A DNA stretch of 30,047 bases from a virus. Each line of letters opens with the position of its first letter. Within the stretch, counting starts at the first letter, position 1. The position numbers and the translations under genes are program-made. The notes under the pieces were generated by a model. It saw nothing but the letters and a program-made list of their open reading frames with translations. It made no database searches and had not been told where the DNA came from. The DNA is taken from positions 1 to 30,047 of the IMG/VR virus record IMGVR_UViG_3300028553_000120; one strand, 5' to 3'. Positions 1-8,367 of this stretch are shown here, piece after piece.

Positions 1-548
1 TCGAAATCGGCATAGGCCCATTGGATTTCCTCTTCCTGGCTGTTGGCGTTGCTGTTACCGGTGGCAATCCCGCTGCTGGCGGTGCGCCCGCGCACCACCG
101 CCCGATTGGTCGCGGTGCCGGCGATGATCCAACTGACCTCGCTGAGCACGGCGCCGCCGCTGGCCACCCCGCCGACGCGGTAGCTGTTGGCGCTCACGAT
201 CCCGCCCGGCCCTTGGTTCAGCCGGGCGAAGTTGTAGAGATACAGATCGTCGGTGACGGTGAGGGTCTGATCGGTCACGCTGAGCGTCTGCCAGCCGCCG
301 ATGGTCGCGCCGCGCAGCTCCAGGCGCTGCACCGTCACCGGCACATCGACAATCACCGTCGCACCCCCGGTCGAGGCCAGGATCACCTCGTCACCCGCCG
401 TCGGCACCGTACCGGTATCCCACAGCGTGGGATCGGACCAATTGCCGCCGCCGTTCTTGGTCATCGTGACCGTGGCCGCCGCCGCCGGGTTGAGCCACAG
501 CACCAGGGCGACCAGGCCGATCAGGACGAACAACAGGCGGCTCTTCAT
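1..548 (-). CDS. Secreted G8-like beta-rich protein, C-terminus cut by window edge
   Basis: This reading frame starts at ATG 548 and is open to the window edge, giving about 182 visible residues. It begins with a clear signal peptide: MKSR, a hydrophobic stretch LLFVLIGLVALVLWL, then an AAAA-type cleavage site near residue 25. Just after comes NWSDPTLWDTGTVPTAGDEV, a pattern typical of G8-like and other secreted beta-helix proteins (W..P..W..G.VPT.GD.V). The remainder is rich in Thr, Val, Gly and Ser, as in beta-solenoids. The ATG overlaps the upstream stop by ATGA, so it belongs to the late operon. A Sec signal is unusual for a virion protein; it could be a lysogenic-conversion cargo or a surface adhesin. 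The function is not known, and the C-terminus is outside the window. Confidence 0.75.
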   Translation of the reverse strand, partial: MKSRLLFVLIGLVALVLWLNPAAAATVTMTKNGGGNWSDPTLWDTGTVPTAGDEVILASTGGATVIVDVPVTVQRLELRGATIGGWQTLSVTDQTLTVTDDLYLYNFARLNQGPGGIVSANSYRVGGVASGGAVLSEVSWIIAGTATNRAVVRGRTASSGIATGNSNANSQEEEIQWAYADF

Positions 549-898
549 ACAAAACTCCAACGATTGTTGAGCACAAGTGGCATAGCCCCATCGGCGCTGG
601 ACGCCGCATCAGGGGCGGCGACAGCGGGCGGCTGCGTGGTCGTCGGCCGCCAGCCGGCGGCGGTCTCGACGTGCCACAGGGCGGTGATGACTTGCAGCAT
701 GGCGCCATCCGGCAACCCCTCCGGACTGGGCCAGAGCGGCCCGGGCGGCAGGTCGGCAATGGGTCGCCATCCGGCCGCCCCGGCATCCACCCACAGCCGG
801 GCGCCGATCACTTGCAGCATGGCGCCGCTCGGCAGGTCCGCCGCTGCCGGCAGGCGCGCAACAGCACGCGTCGGCCGCGGATGCCGGCGCAACCCCAT
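545..898 (-). CDS. Small protein with internal duplication, unknown function
   Basis: This 117-residue protein has no family that I recognise. It contains two copies of a motif of about 25 residues, of the form LP.GAMLQVI.A.LW.V..AAGWRP, at roughly residues 22-48 and 62-86. The copies are joined by a Pro/Gly-rich linker, and a third partial copy (DGAMPLVLNNRW) stands at the C-terminus. Such short W-containing beta repeats are common in fibre-tip or carbohydrate-binding accessory proteins, but that is inference. Both ends are joined to neighbours by ATGA overlaps (starts at 898 and 548), so it is co-translated with the fibre-like gene upstream and the secreted gene downstream. Confidence 0.7.
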   Translation of the reverse strand: MGLRRHPRPTRAVARLPAAADLPSGAMLQVIGARLWVDAGAAGWRPIADLPPGPLWPSPEGLPDGAMLQVITALWHVETAAGWRPTTTQPPAVAAPDAASSADGAMPLVLNNRWSFV

Positions 899-1938
899 CA
901 CGACGGCACGCCAAAGAACTGCGCCGACGCTGCGAGCACGCGCGCGCCGTCGAGCGCCGGCACGACACTGAGCTGCAGCCACCAATAGCCCGCCGCGGAG
1001 GTCTCGACCGCGTAGGCGATCTGATCCGGCGTCGCCCAGCCATCCAGATCCAGCGTATGTGGCGCCACGCCGTCATAGTACAGAAAGAGATCGGTGGTAC
1101 TGCACCCGGCCGCGGGCATTAAGGCGACCAAGTACGCATCCGCGTCCAGCACGCACACCGTGGGACGGCCATCGAGCGGTAGCACGACGCTGCCATGCGC
1201 CGCCACACTGACCGCGCGCTCCCGCATGGTGTAGCCATCGAGCGTCGGGGTGTGGCGATCAGCCGCGGTCGCCGCCGCATCCAGCCCGGTCTGCTCGCGA
1301 TCGGCGGCGGTCGCCGCCGCATCCAGCTCGGTCTGCTCGCGATCGGCGGCAGTCGCCGCCGCATCCAGCCCGGTCTGCTCGCGATCAGCGGCAGTCGCCG
1401 CCGCATCCAGCCCGGTCTGCTCGCGATCAGCGGCAGTCGCCGCCGCATCCAGCCCGGTCTGCTCGCGATCGGCTGTCGTCTCCGCCCGGTCCGCGGCAGC
1501 CTGCTGCGCACTCCCCGCGGCAGCCGCTTGCGCCGCGCGCAACTCCACCATCAGCGTCCCCGCCAGCGCCCCGCCCTCGATCTCTTCAGCGGCCAGCAGG
1601 TTCACCAACTCCTCAGGCCCGTCCGACACCGGCACTTGGAACAACGGCCACACCTGCACCCGTTCCGTGCCCCGAAAATACGTCACCCGATAATGCGTTG
1701 GCGCCCCCGCCGGCAGCGCCAGATCGCGCGTGGCCGGCAGCTCGATCAGCGTGCCGGCGGCATCCACCACCGGCACCCGCCGCGACTCGCTTGCCAGGTC
1801 CAGCCCCCACACTGCCAGCGTTGCCGCCGGGGCGCGCGCCCCGGCCGCGGTCACCAGTTCCACCAGCGCCTCGGCGCGCACCACATGGCCGCCGGCCAGC
1901 AGCGGCGGCAGACGCACCGATGTCAGGGCAAGTGCCAT
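898..1938 (-). CDS. Tail-fibre-like protein with coiled-coil repeats
   Basis: This 346-residue protein has three parts. The first (about 1-150) is a beta-rich N-terminal region containing PVVDAAGTLIELPATRD and HYRVTYFRGTERV. The second (about 150-235) is an Ala-rich helix with five copies of a 14-residue unit, ADREQTGLDAAATA. The third (about 236-346) is a compact C-terminal domain rich in Trp and Tyr. Fourteen residues are two heptads, so the repeat should form a trimeric coiled-coil shaft, as in many phage fibres. The layout suggests base, shaft and tip, with the tip as a likely receptor-binding part. ATG 1938 overlaps the stop of the preceding 1094-residue gene by ATGA. The function is inferred from architecture, not from a named family. 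Confidence 0.8.
   Translation of the reverse strand: MALALTSVRLPPLLAGGHVVRAEALVELVTAAGARAPAATLAVWGLDLASESRRVPVVDAAGTLIELPATRDLALPAGAPTHYRVTYFRGTERVQVWPLFQVPVSDGPEELVNLLAAEEIEGGALAGTLMVELRAAQAAAAGSAQQAAADRAETTADREQTGLDAAATAADREQTGLDAAATAADREQTGLDAAATAADREQTELDAAATAADREQTGLDAAATAADRHTPTLDGYTMRERAVSVAAHGSVVLPLDGRPTVCVLDADAYLVALMPAAGCSTTDLFLYYDGVAPHTLDLDGWATPDQIAYAVETSAAGYWWLQLSVVPALDGARVLAASAQFFGVPS
1260..1470 (-). repeat. Five tandem 42-bp repeats inside the fibre gene
   Basis: The marker GCCGCCGCAT recurs at 1271, 1313, 1355, 1397 and 1439, an exact 42-bp period. The copies differ only at a few positions, such as GGCGGCGG versus CAGCGGCA, and one Gly-to-Glu change. Each copy encodes one 14-residue coiled-coil unit. 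Because 42 is a multiple of three, gain or loss of units keeps the reading frame and would change only shaft length. Confidence 0.95.
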
Positions 1939-4900
1939 CAGGCGGCCGGGGTCACGCCGATATAGGCGCCATAGGGCGCAATGGTCACGCTGGTCGCGGA
2001 CGATCCATCATTCGCCGGATCCTGGCCCCAGCCGCGCACGCGCTGGTAGGTCCCGCCCAGCGCCACTGTCTTGGCGGTCGGAGTCGCGTTGACCACCACA
2101 ATGCCGTGCTCGAAGGTCCGCAAAAACACGTCGACATTGCCCGCGAACAGATAGATGGCGTCGACAAACAGGTCGCCCACGCCGAAACTGCCCACGTCGA
2201 GCAGCAGCGGCGTCGTGATCGCCGAGGTCGTGCGGAACGTCCAGATGCGGCGCGCCCACTGATCCAGCGTCGGATACAGCCCGGCGCATTGCAGCGCGCC
2301 GAACATCGGCCGGATGCGGCCGTGCCGATTGCATTTCAGCGATAGCGCCAGGCTGTACTCGGTGTTGGCCGCCAGCGTCACGCTGGGGCCGGTCACCCGG
2401 CACGCCGAGTCGGACGGCCAAGCCGGCAGCGCGGCATTGATGACAATCTTGAGCGATCCCGTGCCTTCAATCGCTTCGGTCGTCGATCTAGTGAGCACCC
2501 CATTGGCCGCCGACCAGCCCGTGATGCCGGTCTCGAAGCCGGCATGAAAAATGGCGTTTTCCGGCGCCATCGCCGCGTATGAATAGATGCGCCGATAGTC
2601 CGCGGTCGGCGCCCCCAGCCAGTTCTTCCACGTCCGGCGGCCGACCGCGTTCGTTTTAATGATCGCCTTCCCGTAGTCCGCGCCGGCGGTCAGGTCGACA
2701 CACTCGAACTCGTAATACCGGTCGGCGTCCGCGCCGCTCCAGTTGTGCCACGAGTACATCTCGCTGAACACGCACGCGACCGCGAACGTCAGCCGCGCCC
2801 AATTATCATCTTTCGCCCCGCCGCCCGGCGGCGGATAGGACCGTGTGCCGATCTTCTCCATCCACTCGCCGAGCGACGGGGTTGCGGTTTGCGAGCCTTG
2901 ATCCGACAGCACTGCCGACACATACCGGTCAAGCTCGGTGGGTTTCGCCACCGCGCTGCCGGTCTCACTCATCTGCCCGCTGGCCGCCGCTTCTTTCTGG
3001 CGGTCGTTCGCGATGCCCTGGCCGGCCGCGCTCGACTCGCCAGGCTGGAGCATCACATGCACCCGGCCGCGGGCGTCCAACGCATCGCGGCACTGCTGAT
3101 ACAGCTGGTTCCAGCCAATGCGCCAGCGGTTTTCGCCGGTCGTCCTGTTCAGTCCCCAGTCGGCGACCCCATTGTTATCCTGGTCGATCGCCCGATCCGC
3201 CCATGGCGAGCCGGTGGCCGACCCCCAGGCGTCGCAGGGGAAATCCGAGTCGAAACAAACGGCGTGCACCGTGCACGCCAGCAGCGTGGTGTAGGACGCG
3301 GCGTCGTAGTAAGCCGCGATCCACTCCGCGAAATACTGATTCCAGCGCTTTGCCGCGCCATCCAGCGGACAGTCGGGGCCCAGGTGGTAGCGCCACAGCT
3401 CCGCGCGCGTCCCGTTGCCCTGCGCGTGCTGTGACACGCACGAGTTGGCCGGATGCGCCCGCGCCGTGCTCTTATATCCGCGCACGATGCGCAGATCGTA
3501 TTTGCCGGTCCCGGTGTTGAGCGTCACCGACTCCACCAGCACATGCTCTGCGTCGGTAAACGTGCCCCAGCCCGGCCCGTAAATGACGCAGTATTTCCCC
3601 GCCGTGATGTACTGCGTGGGGTTCACACTGATCGTCGTCGCCGTCGCCGTGATGGCTGTCACCGAGGTCGTGCCCCCGAGATACAACCAGTGGCCCGCAT
3701 ACACCACGCCCGGCCCACTGGTCGGCCCGGTGCCGTCGAAATTATGCCCGCTCAGAATCGCGCCGGCGGCCTCGTCGAACCCCTGATACGCCGGTCCCGC
3801 AATGATGCGGGCATACGTGATCGGGCGAATCGCCTGCGCCGCGGCCACCGCCGCGATATTGGGAGCGAACGGCTTCCAGGCGATGTAATCCATCTGCCCC
3901 AAGCCCGCCGCGCCTGGATTTTGCAGCAGCGTCGACGAGGCTTTGATCGGATAGTCCGAGATATCGGCCAGCGGAACAGCGTAGGCCCGCGTCGTCGTCG
4001 GCTTGGTCGGCCGGTCCTCCAGGTACGCCCTGGTGTCCTCCGGCACGACCGGCGGCGGCACCGCCGCCCCGATATCGTAGCGGTCCGAATACCCGCGCAT
4101 CGCCGTCCTGGTAAACGTGTGCGTCGCAGCCGCTGAGCTGAGCGCGATGCTCACCGTGATTGCTGCCGGGGCCGCCCAGTCATAGGTAAAGCCGGCGCCG
4201 CCGCCGGGGCCGGAGGCGACGATGTTCGCCCGAATCCCGTTAAAGCCGCCGTCGCCGGTACCGACCGTCGCCGCGCCCGCGTTCCCCACCAGGATCGAGC
4301 CTTCCAGCCGCGCCAGCAGATCCCCGGCGCGGATCAGCTCGACCTCGATCAGCACCGGGCGACCGCCCGCGGCCGTGGGCATCGCGTCGAACAGGTCCTC
4401 ATACAGCGTCGCCGCACCGGCCTGGATTTTCAACGTGAAACCGGCGCTGGAACCGGAGTTGTTGAGATACGTGCCAGAGAGCACGATCCGCACCGCGGAC
4501 CCGAGCTGATTGGCCACGCCACCCGGCACGGTCACCTCCGCCATGGCCGTCGATGTCGTGCTACTACTGACCGCCAGCGCCGCATCTGCATAGACCGCAT
4601 AAGCGTTTGGCAGCCCGGTCAGCAGCGCCCCACTCACCGGCGGCAGCCGCCCTTGTTCGTCGATCACCGCATAGCCGATGCTGCGGTGATCCCCCCACGC
4701 GGCGACGGTCTCGGCGAGATCGCCCTGCTCGGCCGTGGCAAAGTGCTCGGACGGCAAAAACGCAGCGGACCCCAAGCCAAGCTGAGCGACCAGATCCCAG
4801 ATCACTCCGCCGCTCAGCAGCGCCTGGCGCAGATAGAGCGGCGACGCTTCAAACTCCACGATCGCGCTGTCGGCACCGGCCACGCGCGCCACAAACCCGA

Positions 4901-5222
4901 TCAGCGATGCGTTGGTTTCCGCCAACGCAAAGGCATCCGGGCCGGTGGCATACACCGGCGCCAGCAGATCACTCGCGGACACCCCAGGCAGGGTCACCCG
5001 CGCCTGGCCGCGCGTGCGCACCCGCACCACCTGGGCGCCGGCAGCGCCCCACTGATTATCCGCGCGGGTCAGCGCGAACCCCAGAAACAGGGCGCCGCCG
5101 CTCAGTACCGTCGCGTAGCCGTCCGCCAACCCGACCGCGACACCGGCCGGGATGATGCTTGCGGCAGCCACCTGCACATCGTTGATGTCGCCAAGCTCAT
5201 ATCCGCGCTGGATGTCTTTCAT
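1938..5222 (-). CDS. Decoration-domain protein fused to glycosidase-like and carbohydrate-binding regions
   Basis: This 1094-residue late protein appears to be a fusion. Residues about 1-130 resemble the N-terminal half of the head decoration protein at 8368-9120: both have GYA..L..G..F.GF, VRV..RG, DL..PVYA...DAF.L and IGFV.R. Residues about 140-190 contain a fibre-type segment (LGSAAFLPSEHFATAEQGDL). A beta-rich stretch follows. Residues about 410-880 look like a putative TIM-barrel glycosidase, with ITYARIIAGPAYQGFDE and AVCFDSDFPCDAWG. Residues about 890-1030 look like a CBM4/9-type jelly roll (FETGITGW, GTGSLKI). The end (HGIVVVNATPTAKTVALGG, then ANDG) matches the beta domain that closes several hypothetical glycoside hydrolases. 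The start lies 3 bases after the tail-tube stop. Catalytic residues cannot be assigned with confidence. A fibre or adhesin without enzyme activity is the alternative. Confidence 0.75.
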   Translation of the reverse strand: MKDIQRGYELGDINDVQVAAASIIPAGVAVGLADGYATVLSGGALFLGFALTRADNQWGAAGAQVVRVRTRGQARVTLPGVSASDLLAPVYATGPDAFALAETNASLIGFVARVAGADSAIVEFEASPLYLRQALLSGGVIWDLVAQLGLGSAAFLPSEHFATAEQGDLAETVAAWGDHRSIGYAVIDEQGRLPPVSGALLTGLPNAYAVYADAALAVSSSTTSTAMAEVTVPGGVANQLGSAVRIVLSGTYLNNSGSSAGFTLKIQAGAATLYEDLFDAMPTAAGGRPVLIEVELIRAGDLLARLEGSILVGNAGAATVGTGDGGFNGIRANIVASGPGGGAGFTYDWAAPAAITVSIALSSAAATHTFTRTAMRGYSDRYDIGAAVPPPVVPEDTRAYLEDRPTKPTTTRAYAVPLADISDYPIKASSTLLQNPGAAGLGQMDYIAWKPFAPNIAAVAAAQAIRPITYARIIAGPAYQGFDEAAGAILSGHNFDGTGPTSGPGVVYAGHWLYLGGTTSVTAITATATTISVNPTQYITAGKYCVIYGPGWGTFTDAEHVLVESVTLNTGTGKYDLRIVRGYKSTARAHPANSCVSQHAQGNGTRAELWRYHLGPDCPLDGAAKRWNQYFAEWIAAYYDAASYTTLLACTVHAVCFDSDFPCDAWGSATGSPWADRAIDQDNNGVADWGLNRTTGENRWRIGWNQLYQQCRDALDARGRVHVMLQPGESSAAGQGIANDRQKEAAASGQMSETGSAVAKPTELDRYVSAVLSDQGSQTATPSLGEWMEKIGTRSYPPPGGGAKDDNWARLTFAVACVFSEMYSWHNWSGADADRYYEFECVDLTAGADYGKAIIKTNAVGRRTWKNWLGAPTADYRRIYSYAAMAPENAIFHAGFETGITGWSAANGVLTRSTTEAIEGTGSLKIVINAALPAWPSDSACRVTGPSVTLAANTEYSLALSLKCNRHGRIRPMFGALQCAGLYPTLDQWARRIWTFRTTSAITTPLLLDVGSFGVGDLFVDAIYLFAGNVDVFLRTFEHGIVVVNATPTAKTVALGGTYQRVRGWGQDPANDGSSATSVTIAPYGAYIGVTPAA

Positions 5223-5225
5223 GGC

Positions 5226-6125
5226 TTAGACCAGCGTCGCCTTGCAATACTGGGATTTTCCTGCGCCGGTGATGTCCGTGTCTTTCAAGACCTGGCCCTC
5301 GATCTCCACCTCGGCCGGGTCCTCGCCCAGCCAGGCGATCACTTTCGCCGCGGTCAACCGGACCTTGTAATAGCTCAGGGTCACCGCCTCGTCGGTGTCG
5401 AACTCGTTCAGGCCGCCGAACACCAGCTCGTAGTTCTGGCCGGCGCCGGTCAGCAGCTCCACCACGCTATAGGCGCCGTAGCTGTAGGCCAGGGAGATCG
5501 ACTGCCCGTCGACGATGCCGCCCTCCAGGATCATGAGCCCCTCGGCGCGGACCTCATAATCCACGTCAGCGGTCGGGGTCCAGGCGGCCTGGTAGGTCCA
5601 TACCACCGTGCCATCGGTCACCGTCCCGCTGGCCGGCCACGTCGGCGCCGACGACCCGGATGTGCCGGCCGTGGTGGCCTTGTAGAGCTTGCCGCTCGCG
5701 ACCACCACGGCGTTGAGCGCATACGCGGTCGTCGCCGCCCAGGTATTGCCCGCCGCGGCAGTCACCACGACACTGGTTGCGCGCGGGTGATCGAAGGGGA
5801 TCAGTCCGCCCTGGTACGCCGTGGCGACCTGCGCCGCCACCGTGCCGGCGACAACCTCGGTGGCCGTGCCGTAGCGGGCCATCGCGAGATTCTTCGCGTC
5901 GAGGTCGTGCATGATGAACTTGAGCCCCATCGACGTGATGCGCGTAAAGCTCGCGTACTCACCGCCGCCGGGCTGCGTGTAATCGGGGATCGACTTCTTG
6001 TCCTCTTCCACGCTCTCGTCGAGCGCCGAGACATTGCCGACATGGCGCAGCGGCGCAGCGTCGCCGCGCTTGCGCAAATACAACTTGCCCCCGAGGGCGG
6101 TCGGCCGATAACTGGTAACGGGCAT
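5226..6125 (-). CDS. Phage tail tube protein with inserted beta module
   Basis: The 299 residues fit a siphovirus-type major tail (tube) protein. The N-terminus (LYLRKRGDAAPLRHVGNVSALD) and C-terminus (VEIEGQVLKDTDITGAGKSQ, then YCKATLV) are typical of tube proteins that end in E.EG..LKD..G.GKS.Y. Between them, about residues 120-175, lies a short module, WAATTAYALNAVVVASGKLY, continuing to TVVWTYQ. It resembles the small carbohydrate-binding-like inserts common on phage tail proteins and would decorate the tube surface. The gene starts 12 bases after the K-like gene. Presence of this type instead of Mu sheath and tube genes suggests a non-contractile tail. Tape measure and chaperone genes, which normally follow, are not in the window. 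Confidence 0.8.
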   Translation of the reverse strand: MPVTSYRPTALGGKLYLRKRGDAAPLRHVGNVSALDESVEEDKKSIPDYTQPGGGEYASFTRITSMGLKFIMHDLDAKNLAMARYGTATEVVAGTVAAQVATAYQGGLIPFDHPRATSVVVTAAAGNTWAATTAYALNAVVVASGKLYKATTAGTSGSSAPTWPASGTVTDGTVVWTYQAAWTPTADVDYEVRAEGLMILEGGIVDGQSISLAYSYGAYSVVELLTGAGQNYELVFGGLNEFDTDEAVTLSYYKVRLTAAKVIAWLGEDPAEVEIEGQVLKDTDITGAGKSQYCKATLV

Positions 6126-6137
6126 GGGGGCGACTCC

Positions 6138-6614
6138 TTATATGTAGGGGGTCGCGGTCGGCGACACCCGATGCGTGAGCGTGTGGGAGAAGACGATGGG
6201 CACCCATTGGTACCCTTTGATATAACCGGGGTTCGGCAGGTCCGTCAGCACCAGCGGCGCGCTGCCGGGTCCGTCCGGGCGAAAGCCCATCAAGGCATCG
6301 AGCACCGCATCCACCAAGGCACCGGCCGCGGCGCGCGCCGGGGCGCCGGTGTCGGACTGCGCCGCGTTGCCGACCGTGATCAACACCATCCACCGGGCCG
6401 TGATCCGCGTCGCGCGGCCATCGGTGCGCTCGGGCGTCTGCACCGCCGCGCCGCGCCACATCACATAGACCGCCCGCGGCGGCTGCGTCCCGGCCAGCAC
6501 CGCATCGAGCGACGGGGCGGCCAGCACCTGCACACTGCGATCGAGCACCGCGCGCAGGCGCTCCAGAATGATTGGCTCAGCGCCGAACAGCCCGGCCGGC
6601 ACCGGCTCAGCCAC
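6138..6614 (-). CDS. Mu gp37/K-like protein (DUF1834 family)
   Basis: The 158-residue product begins VAEPVPAGLFGAEPIILERL and contains RAVYVMWRGAAV, RITARWMVLITVGNA and PGYIKGYQWVPIVFSHTLTH, the layout of the Mu gp37 family that stands just after the J-like gene. Members are thought to act at the head-tail junction or in tail completion. I chose GTG 6614 because its G is shared with the TAG stop of the upstream gene (TAGTG), giving translational coupling. The frame stays open upstream to 6833, but that part lies wholly within the J-like gene and is probably not translated. Confidence 0.8.
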   Translation of the reverse strand: MAEPVPAGLFGAEPIILERLRAVLDRSVQVLAAPSLDAVLAGTQPPRAVYVMWRGAAVQTPERTDGRATRITARWMVLITVGNAAQSDTGAPARAAAGALVDAVLDALMGFRPDGPGSAPLVLTDLPNPGYIKGYQWVPIVFSHTLTHRVSPTATPYI

Positions 6615-7132
6615 TACCAGCGCCCCCCAAAATCGCTGAGCGCATCGGCATCGAACACCGATTCGCCCGCGACGAACGACGGCGCATCCGAGCCCGAACT
6701 GGGCGCCGCCGCGGCGGCCGGCGCGGCGGCCAGCACAATGCGCCCATCGGCGATGCGCGCCAGATCGGCGCGCGCCAGGTCGGCCGCTTTGGCGACCGCC
6801 TCGGGGCGCTGGTAGCGGTGCAGATACGCCCAAGCCAGATCCAGCAGCAGCCCGGTCACCAGGTCATCGACCGGCGCCAGCGGCAGCGCATAGCGCCCGC
6901 GCGCGGCGCCGTGCAGATCGGACTCGGCGCGGGCGATGGCCGTATCGATCCAGGCCAGGGCTTCAAACAGGGCGGCCTGGGTCACCGCGTCGTAGCCGCT
7001 CAAATCGGTCTGGGCTACCGCCTGGCGCAAGAGGTCCGCGGACAGCACCGGCCCCTCGGTGGGACTCGCCAACTCGGCGGCCGTGGCGGCGCCGCGGGCC
7101 AGCAGGTGCGCGGGGGTGAGATACGTGCCCAT
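6614..7132 (-). CDS. Mu gp36/J-like protein (DUF1320)
   Basis: This 172-residue protein starts MGTYLTPAHLLARGAATAAE and has the DUF1320 pattern: an all-helical domain with a conserved AIARAESDLHGAARGRYALPL segment followed by LLLDLAWAYLHRY and RPEAVAKAADLARADLARIADG. DUF1320 proteins stand between the gp35 and gp37 genes in Mu-like phages and are probably head-tail connector proteins. The Ala- and Ser-rich C-terminal tail (about 130-172) is typical. The gene is 3 bases after the gp35-like stop and overlaps the next start by one base. Confidence 0.88.
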   Translation of the reverse strand: MGTYLTPAHLLARGAATAAELASPTEGPVLSADLLRQAVAQTDLSGYDAVTQAALFEALAWIDTAIARAESDLHGAARGRYALPLAPVDDLVTGLLLDLAWAYLHRYQRPEAVAKAADLARADLARIADGRIVLAAAPAAAAAPSSGSDAPSFVAGESVFDADALSDFGGRW

Positions 7133-7135
7133 CGG

Positions 7136-7381
7136 TCAGCCCCGCGGGCGCTGCTTGGCGCGGCGCGGGGGCGGCGGCGGGGCGTCCAAAAGCACCAAGT
7201 TGGCGCTTTTGGGGGTGTCGATAGAGCCCTCCCTGGCGATGGCATACCCTGGGTCGCGCGCCACCACGGCCGCCTGCTCAGCGGTCAGTTCGGCCACACT
7301 CACCCCGATCGGCCATTGCTGGCCGGCCCGCCGCGGGGCGGCGGTCGGGGCGCGGGTGATGCGGTAGCGCGCGGAAGTCAT
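7136..7381 (-). CDS. Mu gp35-like small protein
   Basis: The 81-residue product contains IGVSVAELTAEQAAVVARDP, the short helical motif (L T..Q...V..DP...V.E) seen in Mu gp35/HI1506-type proteins, and stands in the expected position between major head protein T and the J-like gene. After this comes TPKSANLVLLDAP and a Pro/Arg-rich basic tail. The KSANL stretch reappears in two early proteins of this phage. ATG 7381 is 2 bases after the T stop. Its role in the virion is unknown. Confidence 0.7.
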   Translation of the reverse strand: MTSARYRITRAPTAAPRRAGQQWPIGVSVAELTAEQAAVVARDPGYAIAREGSIDTPKSANLVLLDAPPPPPRRAKQRPRG

Positions 7382-7383
7382 GC

Positions 7384-8355
7384 TCAGACCATCGTCGCCT
7401 TGACGGCGTGCTGCCAGTACCCATAGCCCGCGTTGTTGATCGCATCGGTCGCCACCAGGCACTCGTCGTGCACGGTCGCGTGCTCGGAGTCGGGGCCCAA
7501 AATCTTGATGTTCACCGCGGAGTCGGCCCCGTCCTCTTGGATGATGAAGGGCTTTACATCGCCGTCTGTTCTGAAAATCGCGATCTCATCGGTCCAGGAG
7601 CCATTAAGTCGGGCATTCTGCGCAACCGTCAGGTTGACCCCGTTGGTTTTGCCGATGGCGATCATGTTGTCGTCACCGCTGTCGAGCACTTTGGCGCCGA
7701 CCGCGGCGATGGCCGGCATCCACAGCGAGGTCGGGACCATGACCAGGAAGCTTGACGCGTCCTCGTTCATCGGCTCGCCCTGGTCGTCGGCGAAGCTCAG
7801 CAGCGCCTGCACTGCCAACATGATGGTGTGCGCCATCTCCGATGGGGACGGGGCGGTGACGGTGCCGTGATGGGTGCAAGCCAGCGCACTGATGTCCACC
7901 TGAATGCTGTTCGACTGCGCCCCCGACAGCCCTTCGGAATGGTCGGTGTCGAAGAAGTTCTGCCCGTCGTAACAAAGCCCGTTGCTGATGATCAGTTGCG
8001 AGATCAGCCGCGCGAAATGCACCCCATAGCGCCGCGCCAGATCCCGGAGCCGCACCTGGATTTGCCCGGTCTTGTCCTTCCTCCAGTCCAGCAGCGGCAC
8101 ATTGATGCTCGACTCCCAGCGCTTATTCCGGATTTCATAGCCCTGCGACGCAAGCTGCTTCGGTTGCCTGCCGCCGATGAACTCACGCGGGGCGGGCGCC
8201 TGGCCCAGCCACCGGTATTTCTCGGTCGCCTCCAAGCCCTGATTCGCGGCGCCGTTGCGCCAGGCGATCTGGGTCGCCCAGGGGTGCGCGCTCTGCGACA
8301 GGGCGGTGTAGAAGCTGCCGACGACCTCGCGGGTCGAAAGTGCTGCGGTAGTCAT
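7384..8355 (-). CDS. T: Mu-like major head subunit gpT
   Basis: The 323-residue protein matches the Mu gpT major capsid family in length and content. The N-terminal half includes YRWLGQAPAPREFIGGRQ and YEIRNKRWESSINVPLLDWR. The middle has LIISNGLCYDGQNFFDTDHS, and the C-terminal half has SSFLVMVPTSLWMPAIAA and FIIQEDGADSAVNIKILG. These follow the usual gpT order (R.WLG..P...E..G.R; Y....FE..I.V....; YDG..FFDTDH). It forms the icosahedral shell of the head. It lies between the decoration and gp35 genes, as expected. ATG 8355 is 12 bases after the decoration stop. Confidence 0.93.
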   Translation of the reverse strand: MTTAALSTREVVGSFYTALSQSAHPWATQIAWRNGAANQGLEATEKYRWLGQAPAPREFIGGRQPKQLASQGYEIRNKRWESSINVPLLDWRKDKTGQIQVRLRDLARRYGVHFARLISQLIISNGLCYDGQNFFDTDHSEGLSGAQSNSIQVDISALACTHHGTVTAPSPSEMAHTIMLAVQALLSFADDQGEPMNEDASSFLVMVPTSLWMPAIAAVGAKVLDSGDDNMIAIGKTNGVNLTVAQNARLNGSWTDEIAIFRTDGDVKPFIIQEDGADSAVNIKILGPDSEHATVHDECLVATDAINNAGYGYWQHAVKATMV

Positions 8356-8367
8356 AGTTCGGTTCCG

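Noticed and set aside
565-574. TGTTGAGCAC, an inverted match to GTGCTCAACA at 30021-30030, as the other phage end
   Set aside because: It lies inside a coding gene that continues by ATGA overlap into the next, there are no repeated sub-terminal sites, and the 5 bases flanking it (ACGAT) differ from those after 30030 (TGGGC). A 10-base chance match is plausible.
1260-1470. Regular repeats as a CRISPR array
   Set aside because: The 42-bp units are contiguous without spacers and encode in-frame coiled-coil repeats.
4653-6815. Long open frame of 720 codons on the plus strand
   Set aside because: It crosses the well-supported minus-strand tail tube, J and K genes; composition is Arg/Gly/His/Gln-rich as expected for an antisense shadow in high-GC DNA.
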